Assembly (NCBI RefSeq): GCF_938030145.1
Contig: NZ_CALHGM010000008.1
Coordinates: 1-64,000, forward strand
Direction: 5' to 3'
Source: an uncultured Campylobacter sp.
GTDB lineage: Bacteria; Campylobacterota; Campylobacteria; Campylobacterales; Campylobacteraceae
Length of the DNA: 64,000 bases
Under the pieces are notes generated by a model. That model did not search any database. It saw nothing but the letters and a program-made list of their open reading frames with translations, and had not been told where the DNA came from. Positions 44,722 through 53,537 of this stretch are shown piece by piece; position 1 is the first letter of the stretch; each line of letters starts with the position of its first letter. A program made the translations under genes and the position numbers.

Positions 44722-45939
44722 TTAGCGGATCTCTTTTAGCTGTACGACTTCGCCGGCGAGCATCTCCTCGGCGCTCTCTCCCGATTCTGCTGCCAAATCC
44801 CTTTTTTTGGCAAGGTCCACGTTTTTGATCTGTAGATCGAGGTCGTTTCGCTTAGAGGCCTTATCTAGCGCCTCTTCGCGGGTAATGACGCCGTCTCTGT
44901 AAAGATCGAGCAGGTGCTGATCGAAGGTCTGCATACCGTAGGTGTTGCGACCGTCGGCAATCGCGTCTGGAATTTCATCGTCACGCGAGTCCAAGATCAT
45001 ATCCTTAATACGGGTGTTTTTGCGTAGAATTTCAACGACGGCTACGCGCTTGCCCTCGATAGTACGGGCAAGACGCTGAGAGATGACCGCCTCTAGGACG
45101 GACGCTAGCGTCATTCGGATACGCTCCTGCTCAGCCTGCTCAAACATCGCAATGATTCGGTTTACCGTCTCTTTCGCATCGATGGTGTGCACCGTCGAAA
45201 ACACTAAGTGGCCCGTTTCCGCGGCGTGAAGTGCGGTCTCGATCGTCTCTAAATCGCGCATCTCACCCACGAATATAACGTCTGGATCCTCTCTCAGCGC
45301 GGCGCGAAGCGAATCTGCGAAGTTATTGCAGTCCTCGCCGATAGCGCGCTGATTGATGATGCATTTATCGTCTTTAAATACGAACTCGACGGGATCCTCG
45401 ATCGTAACGACGTGGCTGGTTCTTTGCCTATTTATGCGATTTATCATACTTGCGATCGTGGTCGTCTTTCCGCTTCCCGTAGGTCCAGTAAGTAGCACGA
45501 CGCCGCGCATAGCCGTGTCGCAAATATCTTTGATCGAGGGTGGCAAACCTAGATCGTCGATCTCTGGAATTTTAACCGGGATCGTTCGGAAAACCGCGCT
45601 GATACCGTCGATCTGAAAGAAAATATTAACGCGGAAGCGATAATCTTCGTTTAGCTTGTAGGTAAAATCCACGCTCTTTTTCTCGATAAGCTCAGGAAAG
45701 CGCGTGATGAGAAGCTCCTTGGCTAGCGTCATCGCATCCTCTTTTAAAAAAGGCGTCTTGCTGAATTTTACGAGCTCGCCGTGTATACGCCCTCTAATAA
45801 CCGCGCCCGATTTGATATGAAGGTCGCTGCCGCCGTTTTGGATCAAAAATTCCAGATATTTATTTAGCCTATCTCGCTGCTTAAAATCCAGCGTAGAAGC
45901 GTCAACTTGATACTGCGAATAATCTATAGAACCCGCCAT
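44722..45939 (-). CDS. pilT: PilT/PilU-type type IV pilus retraction ATPase
   Basis: This 405-residue hexameric ATPase has an N-terminal PAS-like PilT domain, Walker A GPTGSGKTTT, Asp-box ALREDPDVIFVGEMRD, Walker B region and His-box AAETGHLVFSTVHT, then a C-terminal extension rich in Glu and Lys. PilT depolymerises type IV pili for twitching and DNA uptake. The tandem ATGs favour the second (45939), which overlaps the tal stop as TGATG. No pilin or PilB-type gene is in view. C. jejuni lacks a pilT at this site. Twitching fits agar-corroding campylobacters. Confidence 0.9.
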   Translation of the reverse strand: MAGSIDYSQYQVDASTLDFKQRDRLNKYLEFLIQNGGSDLHIKSGAVIRGRIHGELVKFSKTPFLKEDAMTLAKELLITRFPELIEKKSVDFTYKLNEDYRFRVNIFFQIDGISAVFRTIPVKIPEIDDLGLPPSIKDICDTAMRGVVLLTGPTGSGKTTTIASMINRINRQRTSHVVTIEDPVEFVFKDDKCIINQRAIGEDCNNFADSLRAALREDPDVIFVGEMRDLETIETALHAAETGHLVFSTVHTIDAKETVNRIIAMFEQAEQERIRMTLASVLEAVISQRLARTIEGKRVAVVEILRKNTRIKDMILDSRDDEIPDAIADGRNTYGMQTFDQHLLDLYRDGVITREEALDKASKRNDLDLQIKNVDLAKKRDLAAESGESAEEMLAGEVVQLKEIR

Positions 45940-46946
45940 CATTTCTCCTTTTTAAGTGTTTTTATTATCTCTTTAAATGCCTCTTCAAAGGCCACTAGCC
46001 CGTCATCCAGCAGCTTTTTATACGCCTTTTTCATATCGATTTTCGCATCCGTTACTCGGGCAAAAAAATGCTCTATCTCTTCATCGCTCGGCGGCGTTTT
46101 GGGTTTTTGATCGCCGCTTACAAAAGCCTCTATGGTCTCAAGCGGCGCGGTATTTACGCAGCCCGGATACATTAGCTCGCTTACGTAATAATCCTTCGGC
46201 AGATCGTCTCCTTTTACCCCCGTGCTCGCAAACAGCGGCTTTACGTAGTTTAAATTTTCTTTAGCGATGATATTGTAGCACTTCGCGGCGTTCATTATGC
46301 CGATTTTACCGATAGGAAGACCCGCCGCAGCCATTTTTTCATCTAGTAACCTATCGAAGCGGCTAACGAAGATGCTAATTACGGTTTTTGGTAAATTTGC
46401 CTTCGGGAAGTAGCGACGAAAGCCCGCGATTCCCTCTTTTATCGCCTCGATGCATTTTACGGTCTGCTCCGGCGAGAAAACCAAAGTCGCGTTTACGCTG
46501 ATCCCCTTTTTTAATAGATCGCGCATCGCTTCGTAGCCTGCCTTGGTCGCAGGGATTTTGATCATTACGTTTGGCATGCCGATCGTGCCGTATAGGTGTT
46601 TGCCCTCGCGATACATCGCCTCGGCGTCGTCTGCGAAATACGGATCGACCTCGATACTCACAAAGCCATCATCGCCGTTAATGAAATTTTTAAGCAGGCT
46701 CTCCGCTGCGCTTCTGATATCCGCGGTAGCTAAAATTTCATACAGCTTTTTAGGTTCTTTTTTTCTAAATTCCTCTTTAGCTGCATCGTATGCGGGGGAG
46801 CTTAGGATCGCGTTTTTAAAGATCGCGGGATTGGAAGTCGCACCGTTAATTATCCCTTTTTTGATCAGCTCGTCGAAATCTTTATCGATAAAATCGCGCT
46901 CCAAAAAGTCGCACCAAAGGCTGAAATTTAGGGCTTTATCATACAT
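45939..46946 (-). CDS. tal: transaldolase
   Basis: This 335-residue TIM-barrel enzyme exchanges a dihydroxyacetone unit between sugar phosphates in the non-oxidative pentose phosphate path. SLWCDFLERDF and INGATSNPAIFKNAI form the first motif. PNVMIKIPATKAG has the Schiff-base Lys. VNATLVFSPEQ follows. The length is that of the larger transaldolase subfamily found in Campylobacter. It overlaps serB by 8 bases and pilT by 1-4 bases, so the three are cotranscribed. Confidence 0.94.
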   Translation of the reverse strand: MYDKALNFSLWCDFLERDFIDKDFDELIKKGIINGATSNPAIFKNAILSSPAYDAAKEEFRKKEPKKLYEILATADIRSAAESLLKNFINGDDGFVSIEVDPYFADDAEAMYREGKHLYGTIGMPNVMIKIPATKAGYEAMRDLLKKGISVNATLVFSPEQTVKCIEAIKEGIAGFRRYFPKANLPKTVISIFVSRFDRLLDEKMAAAGLPIGKIGIMNAAKCYNIIAKENLNYVKPLFASTGVKGDDLPKDYYVSELMYPGCVNTAPLETIEAFVSGDQKPKTPPSDEEIEHFFARVTDAKIDMKKAYKKLLDDGLVAFEEAFKEIIKTLKKEK

Positions 46947-47562
46947 ATTTCATAATCTCCTTCAAATCCTTTTTTTCAATGCAGACGCTCGCCTCGCTTT
47001 TTAAAATTTCATTCGCGCAAAAGGCGATTTTAAGTCCCGCCTCGCGAAACATCGAAACGTCGTTCGCGCCGTCTCCCACGCACATTACCTCGCTCGTCTT
47101 CAGACCCATCAGCGATTTAAGCTGCGCAAGCAGCGCGCCTTTTGAGTAGCCAAACATCATCTCGCCGCCGAAAAGCCCGGTTAAAATTCCGTTTTTTTCA
47201 TGCAGATAGTTCGCAAAGCTCGCGTCAAAACCCAGTTTTTTCTGCGCGGCGTCGGTGGCTAGATGAAATCCGCCGCTAAAGACGATCACTTTTATGCCTT
47301 TATTTTTCAGATACGCGATGATCTCGCTAGCGCCGCAAACAAAAGGCAGGCTTTCCGCGATAGCTTTAGCATCGCTAAGCCTCATGCCCTTTATCAGCGC
47401 CACGCGCTCGCTAAGGCTCTCGAAAAAATCAAGCTCGCCCGCCATCGCGCGCTTCGTGATTTCGCCAACTTGTCGCTGCGTGCCCATTTTAGCGGCGAAA
47501 AAACCTATCGTTTCGCCGTCCATCAGCGTCGCGTCAAAGTCGAAAACACAAAGCTTTATCAT
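46939..47562 (-). CDS. serB: phosphoserine phosphatase
   Basis: This 207-residue HAD hydrolase completes serine synthesis by removing phosphate from phosphoserine (serC is elsewhere in this window). The nucleophile motif CVFDFDATLMDGET, motif II VIVFSGGFH, and motif IV GDGANDVSMFREA are all present. In C. jejuni the next upstream genes are cheW-cheA-cheV. Here a 31-base gap leads directly to the LpxH-like gene. Confidence 0.93.
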   Translation of the reverse strand: MIKLCVFDFDATLMDGETIGFFAAKMGTQRQVGEITKRAMAGELDFFESLSERVALIKGMRLSDAKAIAESLPFVCGASEIIAYLKNKGIKVIVFSGGFHLATDAAQKKLGFDASFANYLHEKNGILTGLFGGEMMFGYSKGALLAQLKSLMGLKTSEVMCVGDGANDVSMFREAGLKIAFCANEILKSEASVCIEKKDLKEIMKYV

Positions 47563-47593
47563 AAATATCCTCGCAAAAATTTAGGAATTATAG

Positions 47594-48328
47594 CTAATTT
47601 AAGTTTAAGTTTTTTGGAATTAGCATAAATTTTTCGCTTTTTGCGACCTCGTAAATTTTGCTCTCGGCCCCGAACGAGCATAAATTTATATATTTTTTTT
47701 CGCCGAAATATAAAATTTCATCTTGATGATAATGCCCCTCGATGATCAAATTTGCCGCGTAAAAATCGATCTTCGGCGCGATTATGGCCTTAAAATCCGG
47801 CATTTTTCTGTAGAGGTTTTTTCCCTCTTGCGATTTTAAGATCATCTTTGAAATTTTAAATTTTAAAGCGCGATCGAGCAGGTCCATAAATTTCAGAAAA
47901 GCTCTGTTTCGTAGCGAAAGCAGCGCAAACTGCGTTAGACGCGGCAAAAACAGATCGCCGTGCGCAATCTGCACCGCTTCGCCGCTCTCGCAGATAAATT
48001 TAGCGGGCTGCGCGCCGTTCGGATAAACTTTTGCGCGGGGGAAAATTTCGCGCAGATTAAAATCGTGGTTGCCCTCGAAGTAAAAAATTTCGCATTTTTG
48101 CGACAGCTCGTTTATTAGCGCGATCTCCTCTTTGTAGAAGCGCTGCGTATAGGTCGTGTTTGCCAAAAAATCAAACATATCGCCCATCATAAAAATTTGA
48201 GGCGGCGGCGTAGACTCAGCCTTCAGCGCGCGCAATAATTTCAAAAATTGCGGCCTGCTCACGCCCGCGTGCGCATCGCCGATAAAGATCGCGCCGGGTT
48301 TTATCGTCTGAATTTGATCATTTTGCAT
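47594..48328 (-). CDS. LpxH-like metallophosphoesterase (UDP-2,3-diacylglucosamine hydrolase)
   Basis: This calcineurin-fold phosphoesterase has 244 residues. Metal-ligand motifs run GDAHAG, GDMFDFLA, GNHDFNL, IAHGDLFL and EGHYHQDE. The first GDxH-type block is GDAH, followed by the family-typical order of LpxH. LpxH hydrolyses UDP-diacylglucosamine to lipid X, the step directly before LpxB, which is encoded three genes away. Campylobacter homologs at this syntenic place are annotated as this enzyme. General phosphoesterase activity remains possible. Confidence 0.78.
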   Translation of the reverse strand: MQNDQIQTIKPGAIFIGDAHAGVSRPQFLKLLRALKAESTPPPQIFMMGDMFDFLANTTYTQRFYKEEIALINELSQKCEIFYFEGNHDFNLREIFPRAKVYPNGAQPAKFICESGEAVQIAHGDLFLPRLTQFALLSLRNRAFLKFMDLLDRALKFKISKMILKSQEGKNLYRKMPDFKAIIAPKIDFYAANLIIEGHYHQDEILYFGEKKYINLCSFGAESKIYEVAKSEKFMLIPKNLNLN

Positions 48329-48371
48329 TTAGGCTCCCGCGCGTGATAGTTTTTTGCGAAAAGCTCATCGC

Positions 48372-49379
48372 TTAAATTCCGTGTGCGATACGCGGCAACG
48401 CCGTAGCTTCGGCGAATCCGCACATTAAATTTGCGTTTGCGACCGCCTGCGACGATGCTCCGCGCAAAAGATTATCGATCGCCGAGTTGATCCAAATTTT
48501 ATCGCCCGCAGTTTTTACAAAAATATCGCAAAAGTGCGTTCCTGCGACGTTTTTTATACTCACGGGCTCGCTTCGGACGCGCACGAAAGGCTCGTTTGCG
48601 TAAAACTCCCGCAGCACCGCCTCTGCATCCACGCTCTTTTGCAGTACGCCGAACGCGCTAACCAGCATTCCGCGCGTAATCGGCAGCAAATTCGGCACGA
48701 AAAGCGTGCTAAATTCGCCGCCTTTTAAAATTTCCAGCTGCTCTTTGATCTCGTCTGCGTGGCGATGCGAGATCGGCGAGTAGGCGCCCGCGTTTTCGTT
48801 TACGCTTACGAAATGGCTGCTTGTCTTAAGAGCCTTGCCCGCGCCGCTTACTCCGCTTTTTGCGTCGATAAATACGCCGGTATCTGGATCGAGTAGCCGC
48901 ATAAACGGCGCGAGCGCCAAAATAGAGCAGGTAGGATAGCAGCCAGGATTTGCGGTAAGTCGCGCCGTGCGGATCTTTTCGCGATTTAGCTCGGGCAGCC
49001 CGTAAACGGCGTGGGATAAATTTTGCGGGTCTAAATGTGCGGTATAATTTTTCTCGTAAAGCTCGCGACTTAGGCGGTAATCAGCCGATAGATCGACTAC
49101 CTTGACGCTTTTAAATTTTAAAATTTCGCGGGCAAATTCCATCGCTTTTCCATGCGGCAGCGCCAAGAAAATAAGATCGCATCTTTGTGCCGCAACGCGA
49201 GCGTCCGCAGCTTCTACGCTCATCTCAAACACGCCGCGAAGCTGCGGGAAAATTTCGCTTATCTCGCCCTGCGTAGAGGCGCCCAAATATGAAATTTCAA
49301 AGCTCGTATGGGAAAGTAGAGCCTTAATCAGTTCAAGCCCCGTATAGCCGCTAACGCCGATGATTCCCGCTTTTTTCAT
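48372..49379 (-). CDS. argC: N-acetyl-gamma-glutamyl-phosphate reductase
   Basis: This 335-residue NADP enzyme works in arginine synthesis. It starts with the Rossmann loop AGIIGVSGYTGLELIKALL. The catalytic Cys is in TANPGCYPT near residue 148, and a conserved His sits in ISHRHADEI. The ATG at 49379 overlaps the greA 3' end (29 bases). A TTG four codons earlier is less likely. It is not between these neighbours in C. jejuni, so it was inserted or moved next to greA. Confidence 0.94.
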   Translation of the reverse strand: MKKAGIIGVSGYTGLELIKALLSHTSFEISYLGASTQGEISEIFPQLRGVFEMSVEAADARVAAQRCDLIFLALPHGKAMEFAREILKFKSVKVVDLSADYRLSRELYEKNYTAHLDPQNLSHAVYGLPELNREKIRTARLTANPGCYPTCSILALAPFMRLLDPDTGVFIDAKSGVSGAGKALKTSSHFVSVNENAGAYSPISHRHADEIKEQLEILKGGEFSTLFVPNLLPITRGMLVSAFGVLQKSVDAEAVLREFYANEPFVRVRSEPVSIKNVAGTHFCDIFVKTAGDKIWINSAIDNLLRGASSQAVANANLMCGFAEATALPRIAHGI

Positions 49380-49872
49380 CTTCTTTTCCAAATTTGATCG
49401 GCCTATATTCGACGCTTAGAATTTCTACGTCGCGTGTGCCTGATGGTAGCTGAAGCACTACCTCATCGCCCTCGGCTTTGCCTAAAAGCTGGCGCGCAAG
49501 CGGCGTGTTGATATTGATGAGCTTGCGCGAGATATCCGCCTCGCTAAGCCCTACGATCGTGTAAACCTCCTCCCGCTCGGTCTCCACGTCCATAAAGGTA
49601 ACGGTGGAGCCGAATTTTACGCGGTCGTGCTCGTAGGTGGAGGGATCGATGATTTTACTTCGAGAGACGATATCGCTAAGCTCGGCGATGCGCGAGAGCA
49701 AAAACGCCTGCTCTTCGCGCGCTGCGTGGTACTCGGCGTTTTCTTTCAGATCGCCGTGTCCGCGCGCGATGTCGATCTGCTGCACGATGTGGGGCAGCTT
49801 CACGCTCTGAAGCTCCTTGAGCTCGGAAGTGATCTTTTCATATCCGTAAAGCGTCATTGGTTCGGTCGTCAT
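49351..49872 (-). CDS. greA: transcription elongation factor GreA
   Basis: The protein has 173 residues. The N-terminal coiled coil carries the acidic tip (GDLKENAEYHAAREEQ), which enters the RNA polymerase secondary channel to rescue arrested complexes. The C-terminal FKBP-like domain ends NINTPLARQLLGKAEGDEV. Slightly longer than usual because of a charged tail (KEDEKSGNHRR) that overlaps argC. Confidence 0.95.
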   Translation of the reverse strand: MTTEPMTLYGYEKITSELKELQSVKLPHIVQQIDIARGHGDLKENAEYHAAREEQAFLLSRIAELSDIVSRSKIIDPSTYEHDRVKFGSTVTFMDVETEREEVYTIVGLSEADISRKLININTPLARQLLGKAEGDEVVLQLPSGTRDVEILSVEYRPIKFGKEDEKSGNHRR

Positions 49873-49920
49873 AATCTTCCTTTCTTTTTATCAAATTATA
49901 TAAGCTTTAGCCTTAAAATT

Positions 49921-51108
49921 TTAGTTCGCAGGCTGCGTTAAAATTTTTGCCACGTTTTCGCTGGAGCCGAATTTCAGATAATCTCGCAGCTTCTCGCTCG
50001 CAAGTTTAAATTTAGCGGAGTCGCAGCGCTCGTATGCGGCGAGTAGGTTTTGCGCGCTTACTTCGGATTGCAAAAGCTCCTCGTGCAGAGGCTCCTCGCC
50101 CAAAAAATCAAAAATAATATTCGCAAGCCCCACGTGCTTTAGCTTTACGAGTTTTCGCGCGAGCCAAACGTCAAACGCGCGAGCCTTGTAGCACAGCACG
50201 AACGGAGTGCCGATGAGCGCTGCCTCAAGCGTCGCCGTACCCGAGCAGATGAAGGCGAAATCGCAATTCTTAAGCGTGGCGGGAGTATCGTTTGCGATGC
50301 TAAAGCCGTCCAGAGACCCGTAAATTTCATCTCTTTGATCCATAAGATGCGGCGGGACTATCAAGATTCGCTCGCTATTTTCAAATTTAGGCGCAAGGGC
50401 TCTAAAAATCGGCATTAGTCTTGAAATTTCAGCCCTGCGCGAGCCGGGCATAAAGGCGATCTTGCCCTGCTTTTCGTAGCTTGTTTTTTGAAATTTTATC
50501 TCATCAAGCAGCGGATGCCCCACGAAAGAGTACTTTGCAGTTTTGGCGCTTAGCTCGCTCGGGTGCGAGGCATTCTCTTTCTGCGCAGCGTCTTTATCTT
50601 TTGCTTCTTGTGGTGCAGCGTCTTTGCTTTCCGCTTCTTGCGGCACGGCGCCCTTATCTCCCTCGCAATTCGCGCCGAAAAATTTCGCCTCAAAAGGCCA
50701 GATGGAGAGTAGATTGTCGCAAAATGCCTTCAGCTTCTCCGCTCTGTGCGGCTTCCATGCCCAAACCTGCGGCAGGATATAATATGAAATTTCCGCGCTC
50801 GCGCCGCTTTCTTTGATCGCGCGAGCAAGCGGCAGATTAAACGCGGGCGAATCGATCAAAAGCACGCGATCGCACTCCGCCGCAAGCCGCGTCATCTGAG
50901 CTACCGCGCGCTTGGCTTTTAAAATTAGCGGCAGAATTTCTATAAAACCCATCGCCGAAAACTCGCTGCTTTTGTATATCGGCGAGCCCAACTTTTCATC
51001 GAAAATTCCGCAAATCTCGCAAGCGGAATCGAGCTTTTTAAGATGCTCAAAAACCCCTTTAAAATGGAGGTTCGCAGAGGGCTCTAGGCAAGAGATTAAA
51101 TATTTCAA
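49921..51108 (-). CDS. lpxB: lipid-A-disaccharide synthase with repeat insertion
   Basis: This 395-residue GT-B glycosyltransferase joins UDP-diacylglucosamine and lipid X. SCLEPSANLHF opens it, and GFIEILP, LIDSPAFNLPLA, ILPQVWAWKPHR, SFVGHPLLDEI and AFMPGSRRAEI are family blocks. Between WPFEAKFFG and YSFVGHP about 40 residues of Ala/Lys/Glu/Asp repeats (PQEAESKDAAPQEAKDKDAA) are inserted. The start is TTG at 51108 with AAGGCT upstream, chosen to fit the N-terminus. Same greA-lpxB order as C. jejuni. Confidence 0.94.
   Translation of the reverse strand: MKYLISCLEPSANLHFKGVFEHLKKLDSACEICGIFDEKLGSPIYKSSEFSAMGFIEILPLILKAKRAVAQMTRLAAECDRVLLIDSPAFNLPLARAIKESGASAEISYYILPQVWAWKPHRAEKLKAFCDNLLSIWPFEAKFFGANCEGDKGAVPQEAESKDAAPQEAKDKDAAQKENASHPSELSAKTAKYSFVGHPLLDEIKFQKTSYEKQGKIAFMPGSRRAEISRLMPIFRALAPKFENSERILIVPPHLMDQRDEIYGSLDGFSIANDTPATLKNCDFAFICSGTATLEAALIGTPFVLCYKARAFDVWLARKLVKLKHVGLANIIFDFLGEEPLHEELLQSEVSAQNLLAAYERCDSAKFKLASEKLRDYLKFGSSENVAKILTQPAN
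50575..50670 (-). repeat. 30-bp tandem repeats inside lpxB
   Basis: About two and a half units of 30 bp (plus-strand GCTTCTTGTGGTGCAGCGTC type) encode the QEAxxKDAAP repeat in LpxB. The spacing is like the other arrays but without the AAATTT anchor. Confidence 0.7.
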
Positions 51109-51149
51109 ATTTAGCCTTTTAAATTTTTGTTAATTATAGCAAAATGTGC

Positions 51150-51155
51150 TAAAAT
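51150..51155 (+). promoter_or_regulatory. -10 box of the lipoprotein gene
   Basis: TAAAAT preceded by TGTGC lies 21 bases before the ATG at 51177. AAAGGA follows. The upstream AAATTTTTGTTAATTATAG provides the AT-rich region expected in Campylobacter promoters and is shared with the divergent lpxB start. Confidence 0.4.
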
Positions 51156-51176
51156 TAAGCCGACAAAGGATTTAAG

Positions 51177-51677
51177 ATGAAAAATTTTAAAATTTTAGCG
51201 CTATGCGGCGCGTTCGTGATGTTGCTAGGCGGTTGCGGCGCGGCTAAATACCAAAAGCGTCAAGTCACCGAGGATCCCGCAGTAACTGCACGCTTTGAGG
51301 CGCTTAGTAAGCTAGGCTCGCCCGCACTCGTCGCTAAAGCCGCAGCTAGCGAGATCGCAGCAGACGTAGGCGGCGCCAAGCCCCACGTTAATGTGGCACA
51401 GTTTGCCTTCCTCGAAGAAATTAGCGCACAAGGAAGCGATCTGATCTATGCCTACTCGCTAAGCCCTGGCTGGGCGAGCCTGAAAAGCTCCGATCGGCAA
51501 AAATATCTCAAATTGCTAACCAAGGATATTACCGAAAATGACTGCAACGCACCTAGTACGCGAGCTTTATTGCGAAGCGGAGTGCGTGAAGTGCACCGAT
51601 TTTTCTACGATTATCCAAGCTCGCATCTACTTGATTCGCAGGTAAGCGAGGAGATATGCCGCGAAGCAGGGTTATAG
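51177..51677 (+). CDS. hypothetical outer-envelope lipoprotein
   Basis: This is a 166-residue precursor with lipobox MLLGGC (lipidated Cys near residue 20). The mature part has a short-repeat region, then YAYSLSPGWASLKSSDRQKYL, then ENDCNAPSTRALLRSGVREVHRFFYDY and a last Cys near the end. A Cys ... TRxLLxxG ... FYDY ... Cys layout recurs in many small proteobacterial lipoproteins of unknown role, with a likely disulfide. It is transcribed alone, divergently from lpxB. Confidence 0.7.
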   Translation: MKNFKILALCGAFVMLLGGCGAAKYQKRQVTEDPAVTARFEALSKLGSPALVAKAAASEIAADVGGAKPHVNVAQFAFLEEISAQGSDLIYAYSLSPGWASLKSSDRQKYLKLLTKDITENDCNAPSTRALLRSGVREVHRFFYDYPSSHLLDSQVSEEICREAGL

Positions 51678-52096
51678 ATAAGTCTAGCGTAATTTTATGC
51701 CGCGGATTTGCATCGGCGCGAAAGCAAAATTTCGTGGTGTAAAATTTTACGATAATTTAAAAGACAAATTTTGCGGCAAGTTGCGGAGCACGACCACCAA
51801 ATTTAAGGAATTTTGGAAGCGAAATTTAGGCGATGAAATTGCGTGTCAGGCTATAAAAAGCTATAAAAATTTGTAGCGAAAAAAGATAAAATTTCGTAGC
51901 AAAAAGGCGGAATTTTTCTATGAATTTTGCGATTTAAGTTCGCATGGAATTTTATTAAAAAATTTGGCGCGACGGAATTTTATGCCACGCAAGCTAAATA
52001 GCAATTTTTGCATAGTAAAGAATTAAGCGTTAGAATTTTTGCAGATAGAATTCCGCTCTGATAGGTCTGTCATGAAATTTTAGCTAAAGAGAGAAT
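51678..52096. other. 419-bp gap packed with RAATTY hexamers
   Basis: I count about 16 RAATTY sites in this stretch by eye (AAATTT, GAATTT, GAATTC), where random sequence of this composition should give about one. They occur as variable phrases such as GCGGAATTTTTC, GATAAAATTTCG and GACGGAATTTTATG. No gene or RNA fold is recognised. Confidence 0.6.
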
Positions 52097-52876
52097 ATGA
52101 AAGAAATTTTAATCACTAACGACGACGGATTCGAAGCGCGCGGGCTTTTGGAACTCGCAAGCGCGCTAAGAGGGGTCGCAAACGTCACCATCGTAGCGCC
52201 AAGCTCGGAGAAATCGGCATGCTCGCACTCACTCACTCTTACGCGTCCGCTTAGATTTATCAAGCTTGACGACGGATTTTTCAAACTCGATGACGCTACG
52301 CCCGCAGACTGCGTGTATTTGGCGCTCCGCGCGCTGTATAACCGCAAGCCCGATCTTGTGATAAGCGGCATAAATCACGGCGCCAACGTCGCGGAGGACG
52401 TGACCTATTCGGGCACGTGCGGAGGCGCGATGGAGGGGGTCTTGCAAGGCATTCCTGCGCTTGCGGTGAGCCAGTTTTACGTCACGGATTCGCTGCAGCG
52501 ATACGGATTTGATCTCGCGTGCGAGCTCGCGGTGGAACTGGTCGAGAAAATCTTTAAAAAAGGCTTTCCTCTGCCGCCGAAGCAGTTTTTAAATTTAAAT
52601 GTCCCTGCCGTCTCAAAGCAAGATTTTAAGGGGCTTTCGGTTGCTCCGTGCGGCGAGAAGCTCTACGATACCGACGCGCAGCTAAACCGCAATCCGCGCG
52701 GGATGGAGTATTATTGGCTAGGCAAATCTACGCTCAGTTTTGATGCAAGCAAAAACGAAAATAGCGACATTTCGGTACTTTTTGAGGGGCGGGCGACGTT
52801 AAGTCCGATTAAGTTAAATTTAACCGCGCACGAGCAGATGAGCGCGCTAGAAAGGTGGATGAAAAACAATGAGTGA
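52097..52876 (+). CDS. surE: 5'/3'-nucleotidase SurE
   Basis: This 259-residue stationary-phase survival phosphatase has LITNDDGFEARG with the metal-binding Asp pair, VAPSSEKSACSHSLT, and SGINHGANVAEDVTYSGTCGGA. It dephosphorylates nucleoside monophosphates and short polyphosphate. The stop overlaps the start of the ThiF-like gene by 8 bases, as in C. jejuni. AAAGAGAGA precedes the ATG. Confidence 0.95.
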   Translation: MKEILITNDDGFEARGLLELASALRGVANVTIVAPSSEKSACSHSLTLTRPLRFIKLDDGFFKLDDATPADCVYLALRALYNRKPDLVISGINHGANVAEDVTYSGTCGGAMEGVLQGIPALAVSQFYVTDSLQRYGFDLACELAVELVEKIFKKGFPLPPKQFLNLNVPAVSKQDFKGLSVAPCGEKLYDTDAQLNRNPRGMEYYWLGKSTLSFDASKNENSDISVLFEGRATLSPIKLNLTAHEQMSALERWMKNNE

Positions 52877-53537
52877 AGTTGTAGTAGACCGCTTTTCGCG
52901 CTCGCGCCTGCTTTTCGGCGAGGATTTTGCAAGGCTGCAAAGCGCTAAAATTTTAATATGCGGTTGCGGCGGCGTGGGCGGAGCGGCGATAGAGGCGCTG
53001 TACCGCAGCGGCGCGGTAAGCTTAAGCGTGATCGATTGCGATCGCTTCGAGATCACTAATCAAAACCGCCAGCTTGGAAGCGAGTGCCTAGGCGAGCTAA
53101 AATGCGAGGTTTTTGCGCGCAAATTTAAAGGCGTAATCCCGATCGCCGCTAGGATCGATGAGGAATTTTTATCGGAATTTGATCTGGCGCATTTTGATTT
53201 CATAATCGACGCGATCGACGACGTGCCCGCCAAGATCGCGCTTGCGCTGCGCTGCAGCGAGGCGGGCGTAGGATTTGTAAGCTCGATGGGCGGCGCAAAG
53301 AGGCTCGATCCCTCTAGAATCGAAATCTGCTCAATCTGGCGGACGCAAGGCGATCCGCTCGCGCGCAAGATCAGATCTGAGCTGCGAAAGCGCGGCTTTG
53401 CGGGCGATTTTGACGTCGTTTGCTCGAGCGAGCCGCCGCGCGTCACATCGATGGGTAGCTTCATGGGCGTGACCGCTAGTTTCGGGCTTTTCATCGCAAG
53501 CTACGTCGTGCGCAGGCTGATAGGCGAGCAGGCTTAA
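52869..53537 (+). CDS. ThiF/MoeB-superfamily adenylyltransferase (TcdA/YgdL-like)
   Basis: This 222-residue E1-like protein has the ATP-binding glycine loop ICGCGGVGGAA (about 31-41), then IDCDRFEITNQNRQ with the Arg and Asn/Gln contacts, and VCSSEPPRVTSMGSFMG near the end. The short length without a rhodanese tail and the SEPPR segment match TcdA, which forms the cyclic t6A modification of tRNA. It follows surE with overlap in Campylobacter genomes. Confidence 0.82.
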   Translation: MSEVVVDRFSRSRLLFGEDFARLQSAKILICGCGGVGGAAIEALYRSGAVSLSVIDCDRFEITNQNRQLGSECLGELKCEVFARKFKGVIPIAARIDEEFLSEFDLAHFDFIIDAIDDVPAKIALALRCSEAGVGFVSSMGGAKRLDPSRIEICSIWRTQGDPLARKIRSELRKRGFAGDFDVVCSSEPPRVTSMGSFMGVTASFGLFIASYVVRRLIGEQA

